From NCBI GenBank assembly GCA_022592445.1, contig JABYQR010000404.1, forward strand, positions 1-39,054: a DNA stretch of 39,054 nucleotides. The letters are read 5' to 3'. Numbering within the stretch: position 1 is the stretch's first letter; every line of letters starts with the position of its first letter. This stretch comes from Cytidiella melzeri. Lineage: Eukaryota; Basidiomycota; Agaricomycetes; Polyporales; Irpicaceae. The notes below the pieces were generated by a model. That model saw only the letters and a program-made list of their open reading frames with translations, made no database searches and was not told where the DNA came from. The position numbers and the translations under genes are program-made. This document shows positions 26,635 to 36,396 of the stretch, one piece after another.

Positions 26635-29199
26635 TTATTGAAAAACCTGTGTGTGCGCCGCAGGGATAAAAGGCTTGCAAAGCAGTCAACATTCGCCTAG
26701 AACAACTCCCCAACAGAAAGTGAAAGTCTGTACTCACGAAAGCCGACGCATCCACAACCCTCAGTCCAACCGTGCCCTTCACCGTAAGATCCGAGTTGAG
26801 AGCGCCACTGCCAGGCCCACTGCTACCCGATCTTCCCATCTTTGCAGTGCAACTGACGTGGTTGATCGTCTGCGCGTTGTTCCTCGCGTATTGGTCAATC
26901 TCCGCGTCGGACACCGCCTGCTTGAATTCACCAAACTCCTCGAGGACCCAGCCGTCCCACGCCGGAGCGGCCATGAAGCGACGGTAGGATTTGATAGCTT
27001 CGCGCATCGTGAAGATGTCAAATTCGGTCGAGAGATATCCGGGGTTGATGACAGGCGCGTCGAATGGGTTTGTGGAGTTGAGGGTGATGTTACCACCTGT
27101 AGTATACCATTCATGCAGTCAGTGTTACTGGAAAGATGAGGGAGAACGATGAGTCACTAACGAGAGGTGGGAGAAACTACCACGGTGAAACCAGTGAAAA
27201 AGTTGCCAGCTGGGAACGCCCCGCTGAACCCGATGAATGCATCCTGACGGGCTGTTAGATACCTTTGCATACCGCTACGCGCTCCAAAATGACACTCACA
27301 TCCAAAATGAGCTCAAAATGCGCCGAGGAAGGTCCAGCGCTGGGGTCAGCAACAGTTTTGAAGATGGAAGAATCTGCTGGTAGGCGAAGCCACCCGACCT
27401 GGTTCCCGGTGGGCAAACCTAATTCACCAGTATGGTTTGTTTGCCAGATGGCAAGCTGCTCCGCCGCGAACGTCGGATCGTTCAAATTGTCGAGCGTATC
27501 GGTAGAGTTGACGGTGAACGACGACGTGACCAAGGGTTGATCCTGCAAGTCCGCTGGAGGTTCAAATCATGTTGGCGACCAACGGCTCACTCGGCTCACC
27601 TGAAGATCTTGACCGACGTCTGGCAAGTCAACGATGGTCTTGATCTTGAACTTGGACAGTTCCGCCTTGTTTCCAATCCCAGATAACATGACTGCGATGC
27701 AGTCAGTAAGGTGGACTAGGTACTTGATGCGGAAGATACTTGCGCAATTGCGGGGTTTTTGCCGCCCCTGTAGAGACAATAACTTCACGCGTTGCGTGGA
27801 GGGTAAGAAACTTGCCTATGGACGGTGAATTAATTTGTTTATTACATGGTGAGCTTCGAAATGCTTACCAGAACCTGGCTGAGACAGTTGTACGCCTCGG
27901 AAGATTGGCAAGTTCTTGCTCGTACCGGTCTGGAGCAGCTTCGTGACATGCGTGTTAACTACGATGTCAAGGTTGGGACGTGTCATGATTGGATCTAGAT
28001 ATGAAAGTGCCGCGCTCTGGCGTTCGCCATTCGCGATCTATGTTGCATGAGAACATACAAGAGCACAAGACGAGGGGAAAGCATACAGTAGACTGTGCCC
28101 ATCCTGAAGCACGTGCCCATTTTTTAGTGTACAGCCTACGTCTTGATGCAAGAATAACAGACCTATACCAAGCGTGAAGCCCGAGTTTGAATCGAGGTTG
28201 AAAGGAAACTCAGACGCCAGTTGTTTTGTTGTGTCCAGTACACGGTTGTCTGTGGAAACTCGGAAACCAGGTACGCTGGAATGTACTGGACCTAGAGACC
28301 AGACATCGTCAGAAGGAGCTGGAAAGCACTGTCGATGCGTTCTCACCTTGGAAGCCATGGACACTGAAGTCAACCTCATCGCTGATGTTGCGTCCATCAA
28401 TAGGAAGAACGAAAGTCTCCATCTAACGACATCGAATTTCAGCTCGTACAATATTCGTAGCATGAACAATACAATAAACCTTTTTGGCATAAGGCAAAAT
28501 TGATTCCCAGGACCAACCACTATCGTGTGTGACACTCGCAAAACGGTCCCAATCGTCCTTTGAGCCACGCGTGAAGGCCATGAAATCTACAGCGGATGGA
28601 CGTTAGGCGAACTCATTTGGGCGATAATACCAAAGGAAATACTACTCACTCACGCAAGTAGACCCGCCCAGAACATGACCACGTTCGAAGATGATAGAAC
28701 GCCCATTTAGACCTGGCTGGTCGACAGTGGTGAAATTCCAATCCTAACACAGTATTTTACTTTGAGCCCGAGTCCATACGCAAGAAACAGAGAAGAAAAC
28801 ATCTTACAAATTCGCTGCCGATGAGCCTTCCAGCAAACTGTGGGATCTCAATGTTCATATTCTTGAAGAAACTAGTATGAAGTCAGAAAATGCGTGTTTC
28901 TTTTGGGATCATGGAAACCATCACCTCGAGCCGGCCTCTACGAGGAGGACGCTTGTGTACGGATCCTCAGTGAGCCGGTGTGCGAGAACACTTCCCGCAG
29001 CACCACCTTTCGACAAATAGGTGTCAGTTAATCAGTTGATACTGTTGTACGTAGCTATAGACATACCGCCAGCAATGATGTAATCATACGCCTTGTTGGT
29101 GGAGAGGTGCGATGGGTCCTGAAAGAGTGTAGCATGGACCACAGACGCGGCGGAAACCGCAAGTATGACGACTTTCGTCCAACATATCTTGAGAGCCAT
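26635..29199 (-). CDS. secreted GMC oxidoreductase (aryl-alcohol-oxidase-like), probably damaged
   Basis: The start is ATG 29,199, followed by a signal peptide (MALKICWTKVVILAVSAASV, cut after about VHA). The FAD-binding DYIIAGGGAAGSVLAHRL is made by splicing, then VLLVEAGS, the HVLGGST signature, FMAFTRGSKDDWDRFA, VHGFQGPVHSSVPGF, IGWAQST, DPIMTRPNLDIVVNTHVTK, TPQLLMLSGIGNKAELSK and DLPDVGQDLQDQP. Catalytic His residues lie in INHVSCTAKMG and PFIPAAHTQ. About a dozen introns of 50-70 nt occur; one (27692-27743) uses a GC donor (GCAAGT). Two problems appear. After GGSTC the strong GTGAGT donor and the only acceptor (near 28,590) do not keep frame. After AAHTQ the frame stops at VFQ, without the usual last 15 residues. 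Members oxidise alcohols to aldehydes and release hydrogen peroxide for wood decay. This copy may be decaying. Confidence 0.75.
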
Positions 29200-30087
29200 G
29201 TTGCACGAGCCCTTGCTCAAAGGAAGGTTCCAATAAAGTCCGTATAGACGACTGCGCTTAAGTACGGCGCAGGGTTAGGCGATGGTTGGAAGCAAAGAGG
29301 GTGCAAGAACCGGGTCCAGCTACGTCGACAGTAAGCACCTCGGAGCATGTGGGTAGCAACGTCGCCTGTGAGAAGACTGTGCGGACAGGTTGTGACATGC
29401 TGTCATGAAGAATCCTAGTGTGAGAACCCTTTGCAAACGTGCCACATAACAGTCAACGGCAGCAACGGACAAGCATCAATATACCAAGATGATGATCAGG
29501 CTTACGAAATCTCCAACGATTGAAAAGCGCACTTAAGCATCCTTGCGTGGGATCCTGTCCCCTCTATACTGACACCTGGCTACGTGCCGTGGTCGTCGCA
29601 GAAGACCTCAATATGAGAAGCTGATCCTGGGTGCTGTTTCAAGTTGAAAGGTCGGCAAGTACTGTATTTCCGGGAGGCTGGACTACAGAATGTGACCTTT
29701 GTGCAAGGAACAGGAACAGAAAAAGTGAACTGGAAGCTGCGGTTGACATACAACCGTCGTCGTGGATGGCGTTTGCAAGCTCGCAGAGAAATGAACGACG
29801 AACGTTAACGAACCGTGAACGGCAGGCCGGCCTGAGCCTCGGCACGCCTGATGGGAGTCACGTGCTTATCGCGTCTAACCACTTCGCACCCTGCGAAGCA
29901 GAACATGCGCCGGACAAGAATAGACAGATAGCAAGGAAGGCTATCCAAACTGTTTCTCAAAAAGAACTCAAGTGTCCGCGTATTGCGTTGTATAGCTGTA
30001 AGAGAACCTGGCCCTTAAAGTTGCCCACGCCTAACCCCTCTATGTATGCGCCGTGAGCGGAGTCAATAGTACGTACAGAGGTCAAGG
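29200..30087. other. intergenic region
   Basis: About 890 bp upstream of the GMC gene and downstream of the next minus-strand gene. It should hold the GMC promoter. The plus-strand ORF 29,631-30,056 is low in hydrophobic patterning and matches nothing I know. Confidence 0.4.
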
Positions 30088-31532
30088 CTAGGCTTCACTT
30101 TTTCCCTCCTTTGGTACCGGGCTTCTACTCCTCATCCCCCCGCTCGGGTTGCCGGCGCTCTTATGCGAGGTAAGCTCCAGCGTCGGCATCCCTAACCCAA
30201 ACAGACTCAGTAATACGACCTCTTCAGCAACGAGGCACACACCATTCTCGTTAGAAGTAAGTGGCTTTGCGCTCCTGTCTATCGGCGGAAGCTCGTGGTC
30301 TTGCGCCCTTGCGTACGGCTGCAGTTTTGCAGAGTCGAAAGCATACGTGGAGTGTCCATTGCGCGCCGCGGAGCGAGGAGAAAGCTCAACAGTATGCTCA
30401 GGGCTCGTCGGGTCGAATGTGTAGCGGCCCATCCTAAGAGCTACTCGACAAAATAGCAATATCGTATATCTGTGAACGCATCCTTTGCGAGCCATTGATT
30501 GCGATACGTACCCCAGTCTCTCTTGCGCATGCGTTTCGAGGTCATCCGTCTTCTCATGATAAAATGTAGCGCGAAGACTAGAAGCAGCAGGAAGACACCG
30601 CCGAGAACACCGCCAACGATTGCGCCCGTGTGACTGGACGCGGAATTAGGAAGCGTGTCGTCCGATGCAATACCGCTGGATGGAGTAGAGGCCGGCGTAG
30701 TGGTTTGTGCTGCCCCGGCCACAAAGAACCTGAAGGGATAAATACGTATAGAATGAGATAGAGACACAGGAGCAAAGGAATCGTAACATTGCACGTGGTT
30801 TCTCCAGGACCAGTGCATTGCACAATGTCATGCCACTGGCAAAAACCAAAGCCTCGCGGATATATTGACGCGTCCTCACGCACGCTATCATGAGCAAATG
30901 CCAATTACAACACATAGGGAAAGCTCAGGCGGGGGAGCCTGCTTCTCAGTGCAGAGCAGCACTAAATACACTCGAGGAAACAAAAAAGAGGTAGAAGGCG
31001 AACATGGACTCACGCTATACCGGTCAAGTGCAGCTCCGCACCAGGATTAGCGGAGTCGTTTACCATGGCGCTCGGTCCCATGAGCACCAGGGCAACATCG
31101 TACGTATCTTCCTCGGACAACAAGTGGTCGATTTGCAGCCCACAGTTGGTGTAGCTAGAGTATAGGTCGTACAAAATCGTCGCTGAGCCAGACGATGTTG
31201 AGTTCACGATCACGGCAACAGTGCCGGAGGCATTGGTTCCAATGGTCGAAATTTGTACCCGGTCACCTTTGTTGCACGGGACCAGTGAGCATAGCGAAGA
31301 GAGGAGGTGTGTGTATAAACGTACCGGTAAAGGAAAACGAGGCGGATGCGTTGACTTGCGTGACAAAATGGTCAATCTCGCCGTCGCAAGTGCTGTTTGT
31401 TGTTGTCCATGCATCAGGAGGTTGAAAGTTGACAGCGGTGTCAAAGTTGAGGTTGAAACCAGTGTCCATAGCGTGGGCGATTTGGGCACCGAACGTTGCG
31501 AAACACAAGAGGGACAGAGGCATTGAAAGCAT
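30088..31532 (-). CDS. single-pass membrane protein with secreted ectodomain
   Basis: From ATG 31,532 a signal peptide (MLSMPLSLLCFATFGAQIAH) leads into a two-part ectodomain with several N-glycosylation sites (NST, NAS). The splice near 31,320/31,260 gives SFTGDRVQISTIG, and TILYDLYSSYTNCGLQIDHL follows. A Thr/Pro/Ser stalk (TTTPASTPSSGIAS) precedes one transmembrane helix (GAIVGGVLGGVFLLLLVFAL), a basic stop-transfer (RRRMTSKRMRKR) and a cytosolic tail of about 130 residues. An intron at 30441-30511 keeps the tail in frame (ALRMGRYTFDPTSPEH...). The 30,737-31,013 gap is either one long intron or two with a small exon. The layout resembles a cell-surface sensor or wall-anchored protein common in agarics. 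The function is unknown. Confidence 0.65.
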
Positions 31533-32623
31533 TTGAAGGGACACAGAGTCGCAGGCGAGGCACAGCTGACGTCTGTCTACCATGAGGTGAAGACTTGTAT
31601 ACCATACCGAAGCAGTTTGTCCCAGAAAGAGACGTCGGTTATCCTACAGATCCCCGTCGAGCAAGTTTCTCACTGGCATGTGAAGTGCATGGTGAGAGAT
31701 CCAGCATCTGGATGTATTAAGGTTAGATAGAGGACAAAATTTGGGGAGTTCCGCGTACTAGACGTACAGTATACTGATGTGGATGGCTGGGGCCGTGTGA
31801 AGGTTTTGGGCCTACAGGCTCACTGCTTGGAGTGAATGATGTTCAGTCTCGCTTCTAACGGCTGCTGTGGCGGTTTCACGGGGCTAAGGGCGTAAACAGG
31901 CGATGCAGAGATGAACACCACGTCAAATTGCTGCGGCCGCGGGAAACAGGCGGGAGATGTGAGAAGTCAATTGACGCCCTGAAACCTGTGAGAGTGAATA
32001 CATTCAGCGTTGACGGTAAACACCGTCGCTCAAGCTGTAGAATTGCTCATGTTACTGACAGTATCCTTCTAATCCAGATTGGGGTCTTCTAATCTCACGC
32101 TATAAATGTGGCTAAGAAATGTGCTTGAGTACCTCATCTCGTCCGGATACAGTGCCTTACATGGAGTTTGCCTATCGTTTACCAGTCGGGCATGCACTAC
32201 CCTTGCCAAACCATACCCCCATCGGCAAGCAGTAGCTTTGTTCACGACACTACTCGCAGTGGGCTAGAGTTGCGATCTATTAAACATGTTTGTGTCCGTT
32301 CGTGTCACGAATGGTTTCAAAGTGAAATAGGTACATAATATCTAGAAGTTTCAGCAGAGACACGTTAGTCAACTTGCAAACTCGGAGAACAATGACAAGC
32401 GTACATCCTGATGCATGTACTCAAGCTGTGCTTGCGCAACGCAATGTTGGCAGAGAGTACAAGCCTGTGTTCCAGTGACCGTGACAGCGTTAGCCAGCAT
32501 ACTTACACGTGATCTGTGATATTTCGGAATCGCATCTTCACCATCCCACTCGCGTAGCATGACAAGCAATCGAAACAATTCAAATCCAAAACTACAACAG
32601 CTCATCGAGCAGCCGTAAGCCAT
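31533..32623. other. intergenic region
   Basis: About 1.1 kb between two minus-strand genes, containing the upstream region of the membrane-protein gene. Short ORFs only. I see no repeats, RNA genes or transposon ends. Confidence 0.4.
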
Positions 32624-34742
32624 TTATAAAAGCCGGACAGGTAGCTTCCCGCCTCCTTGTACCTCTCCAAATATTACTCTGACCGCGGTGACCAATGCGG
32701 GAACAGTGAATTCCATCGTTGACAACACCGCGCCTGGAACGTCCTTCAAGTTGAGAACGTCATAAGGAGCGCATGTTGACACAATCACCAGGGGCTTATC
32801 TTCTAGCTTGTTCAGCAACGAACGCAGGTATTCCAGCTGCCAGGCACCCTTATCGAATCCATTGCGCGTGGCAAATATGACAGAAGTCGCGGGCCTGAGC
32901 AAGTCATCCGCGATCTCTTCACCAGGTCCGTAAACGACATGCTGCACCACCGCTCGCTGGGAGACTGCCGCAGCAAAGGCATAGAAGGATGGTCCTGCGG
33001 TGTTCCTCAGCCGACCTTCGCTATCGCGCAGAATACCATCTACGTCGTCTACCGCGAGATTGATGCTCTCCATACGAGGTGTAAACAGCACAATCAGTGC
33101 AGCTGCAGTCGAGAGCGGTAGAACTGTCTTCGTGTCGTGCAGGACGGTGGTGCTTGCTGTATACGCCATCTGAGCGAGACTAGCGTTGCTCCGTTTGAGT
33201 GCATCCCATTGCTCCGTGTCAACCGTCGAGGACAAGACCTTGTCCCAGGTTCCTGCAAACTTGGACTTCAGAGCCTGGATGCGCTTTCCACTTTCCTTGA
33301 GAGTAGAGAGCGAGAGCAATCCGTCTGAAACGGCGGCGTAGGTCTTCTCGAGAGCCCCTTGTTGCCGATCCATCCTGTGGCAAATCATAATAATATCTGC
33401 CCCTGCCTGCAATGCCATCACTGCGCCGTCTTCTGAGCTGTACTTCTCCGCTACTGCTTCCATCTCGAGACAGTCGGTGACAATGACACCTTCGTACTGC
33501 ATCTCTTCTCTAAGGAGATCGGTAGTGATCTTCCGAGAGAGAGAGCATGGTGTATCATCTCCTGTAATCACTGGCAAAGCCATGTGTCCGGTCATAATTG
33601 TCGAAACGCCTTTCTCGACGAGTGCCTTGAATGGGACCAACTCGACTGCAGCGAGATCTTCTTTGCTCGCCATGATGCGCGGGAGACTGAGATGAGAATC
33701 GACATGGGTATTCCCGTGACCGGGAAAGTGCTTTGCAGATGGTGCTACGTTCGCTTCAGTAAGACCTTCACTGACCGCACACACGAAATCCGCGACGTTA
33801 TGGGGAACTAGACAATACAATTAGGTTGGTGATCAAAAGATGGACCAGTGACGTACCGTCTCCAAATGAACGCACGCCTGAGGGCCGTCAATTAGATGCG
33901 ATTGACAAACGTACAGTGCAAGACACCTACCGATGACAGGATTGCGAGGATCTGAATTCACATCAGCATCAGGGCTGTAGCTGCACGATGCAACACACGG
34001 CGTGTCAGGGGTTTTTTTGAGTGCGCACATAATTTTTCACGAACTCCCAGTTTATTCCAGCCATTCTCATCTCGAGCGCTGACCCATTCGCAACTCTCTT
34101 CGCAAGTTCTACTGATCCCGAGGCTGCCATCGCCATGGCTCCAGGACTAGGTGGTTCTGAGATTGTATTTCATATCGTCCTGCATGCAGAACCTACAACT
34201 GTGTGCCACACTCAGCGGTAGAAAAGGCAGATACGAGGCCTGAAGAATAAACGGTTGGTTGGATTGTAAGTTGGATGAGGGGGTAAGAGATACACGCTGA
34301 CCGTTCTCTTGATCGATCCCAATCATCAAAGGCTTTTCGTGTCCTGCATTCTTAGCAATATGCTGCAACTTCTGCACAAGGCCATGAACCTGCCTGATAT
34401 CTGAAAACCTTTGATTTATCTGCACCAACTTTGGGTGGAGGACAAAGTTGGGAAGATCGTGCTTACCACGAATGTTTCGCTTCATGAGGATCACATTTCT
34501 GCTCGGGTGATACGATAATGGATGAGAGTGAATTGTCTGGAGTGCATGACACTTACCCTAGATAGTATTTGCCTATCAATCTTTCAATGTTGTCGGTGAT
34601 GTCAAGGCCGTGAAATCCAAAAACAAAGTGCTAAGATATCACAGTTCAAAAGCTTCAGCTGGTGTTCTGCTTGACAGAAGACAGTAAGTAATACCTGCCC
34701 GATCTCACGCCTGGCATATTCAGAGAGCCCAGTCATGCACAT
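32624..34742 (-). CDS. GH3 beta-N-acetylhexosaminidase (NagZ-like)
   Basis: The start is ATG 34,742 or the in-frame ATG 34,736. The exons join into about 550 aa. In order: GQHFVFGFHGLDITDNIERL, NVILMKRNIRDIRQVHGLV, the substrate-pocket PLMIGIDQENGLVSAF, GTQFPGAMAMAASGSVELA, INWDYSPDADVNSDPRNPVI and VRSFGDVPHNVADFV. The NagZ signature KHFPGHGNTHVDSH holds the Asp-His acid/base dyad, and VTDCLEMEAV holds the nucleophilic Asp. A C-terminal alpha/beta domain ends GGGKLPVRLL. Each splice I followed keeps frame (for example INW/DYSPD and TQ/FPGAM). There is no signal peptide, so it probably acts inside the cell, removing terminal GlcNAc from chitin- or glycoconjugate-derived sugars. It looks complete and active. 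Confidence 0.85.
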
Positions 34743-35816
34743 ATCATGTAGCGCAATGTTGAGGTAGAAGACAAGCTCGCCTGAGACTCTGAGCACGGTG
34801 GTAACACTCGGAGTGCAAAACTCGTGCTCCCCTCACTCAGGCTAGCACGGCGATCAACTACTATAGCTAGCGCTGATGTTCTTTACTGCAAATCTTTACT
34901 CATTCGGGTGTGCCGCAACGGCTTGCAAAAGCTATGGAACAATTCATGGCTGTGATGTTTGTGAAGGTCGAAACTGTTTGAACTGGGTCATGCAGTGGAC
35001 TGGCTGCCATGGAGATTCTGATTTTGGCCAGGTTGCACAATGGTGAAAACTGAGCACTCGGATCATTAATGAAAACAAAAACATAGAACTTCACATGGTG
35101 ACAGGACACAGCTCCATCATGCTATGCAGAGCACAGCCTACAGTTGTGGTCATCGGGGCAGTTCAGACGTCAACAGGACACATGGACCATGTTTTGATTT
35201 GAAACATTTCAACCCCTGTATTCCAAGATACATCAGGAAACACGGATTTTTCCCGTAGTAAACCCAAATCTACGTAGTGCGCCACTTAGCAACAGCCAAA
35301 GTAATGGGCTATGTAGACCTGTGTAGCATTCGCTCGCTTTCTCGCAGATTCAGTAGAGCCCCGTAGACGCGGATGAAGTGACAAGTTCGAAAACAATGAT
35401 TATACTGTCAGTTTATGCTGTAATCGACTGGGCTCTGCGCCATTTATCTAAGAGCTGTCTGAATAAAACAAAGTCCGAATGTCTCAAGTACGCATTCACA
35501 TAAAACCGATCACAATGTTGTAGGACATTCTCCGATGTCCACTCAGTTCTGGCGACTCGTCCCCAAGCAGGAATAAGATGGCATGAACGTACGATCGCAG
35601 TGATAGAAATGATTGATGCTCAACGGCGGTGATGTCTCTATGACGGCGCGACAGAAAACATACCAATGGTGTCGTCATACCGGTGGAATGGTGTGTACCA
35701 CTCGACATAGGCCAACAGATGCTTGCTGCCAGTTGCGTGCTCCATGTCACTTGGAAGCCGAAAGAGCAGTCGGATTTGACAAACCATCAGACCTAGAACA
35801 AGTCAGCTGTCGGTAC
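34743..35816. other. intergenic region up to the copia LTR
   Basis: About 1.07 kb containing the promoter side of the NagZ-like gene. No ORF of protein character was found. The last five bases, GGTAC (35812-35816), would be the target duplication of the right copia element if the LTR edge at 35817 is correct. The partner copy is outside the window. Confidence 0.4.
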
Positions 35817-36339
35817 TGTTTGAAAGTTACGAGTGTAGGGGATGACTAGGAGAGTCAACTAACTCTGGGAGTAAGTGTCTTGTTATTTCTCTGCTCTCTA
35901 GGAGCGGTATATATACATGTCTGTAACTAGATTACTAATGATACAGTAATGTCATATGAGTAAGGATTGGTAAGGATTGGTAATCCTATGAGTAATGATT
36001 GGTAATGCACAGTCCTGCTTGCTAATACTACTGAATAGAGAATGTAAGCGATGACTGAGCATCCTACATAACTGAATGGTGCTGACTGAGCCTTTAGTAA
36101 GCTCAATACATTTGGTATATGAAATATGAGTCATGCAGAAGCCTCATGGTACTTCTGCTATTCAGTCATGGAAACTACTGGAACACGATGCCACATGGTG
36201 TAAGTATCGCATCGTGTGTGACCATAAGGATGGTGGAATCACATGCTATGTACTATCTGAGCTTATCTATCTACATATCTAATCTACATTGTTTATAGAT
36301 CTGATGTCCGATAATCAGCGATACAATCTCGCTTTGACA
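35817..36339 (-). repeat. 3' LTR of the right copia element
   Basis: The minus strand begins TGTCAAAGCGAG directly after the polypurine tract and ends CTTTCAAACA, giving TG...CA ends with an imperfect inverted repeat. A TATATATA box lies at about 35,908-35,916, about 90 bp before the end, a usual place for an LTR promoter. The inner edge is well supported. The outer edge is chosen by the inverted ends. Confidence 0.65.
35957..36008 (-). repeat. short tandem repeats in the LTR upstream (U3) part
   Basis: The plus strand shows four near-copies of a TAAGGATTGG / TAATGATTGG unit in a row, broken by TAATCCTATGAG, which makes a local inverted repeat (GGATTGG...CC). It lies 40-100 bp upstream of the TATA box in the direction of transcription, where promoter elements are expected. 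Confidence 0.7.
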
Positions 36340-36348
36340 CTCCCACTT
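36340..36348 (-). other. polypurine tract
   Basis: The minus strand reads AAGTGGGAG immediately before the LTR start TGTC. This is the usual primer for second-strand synthesis in LTR elements. Confidence 0.7.
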
Positions 36349-36396
36349 GATGCTAACATCATTTTGCTTTTAGCTACTTTGAATGACAGCATCTCG

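Noticed and set aside
29631..30056. Plus-strand ORF of 141 codons
   Set aside because: No start context, no introns, no recognisable motif; lies in an intergenic promoter region.
30441..30511. Frame break before the cytosolic tail of the single-pass membrane protein
   Set aside because: Choosing the acceptor GAGTAG instead of the next TTAG keeps the frame and gives a plausible tail.
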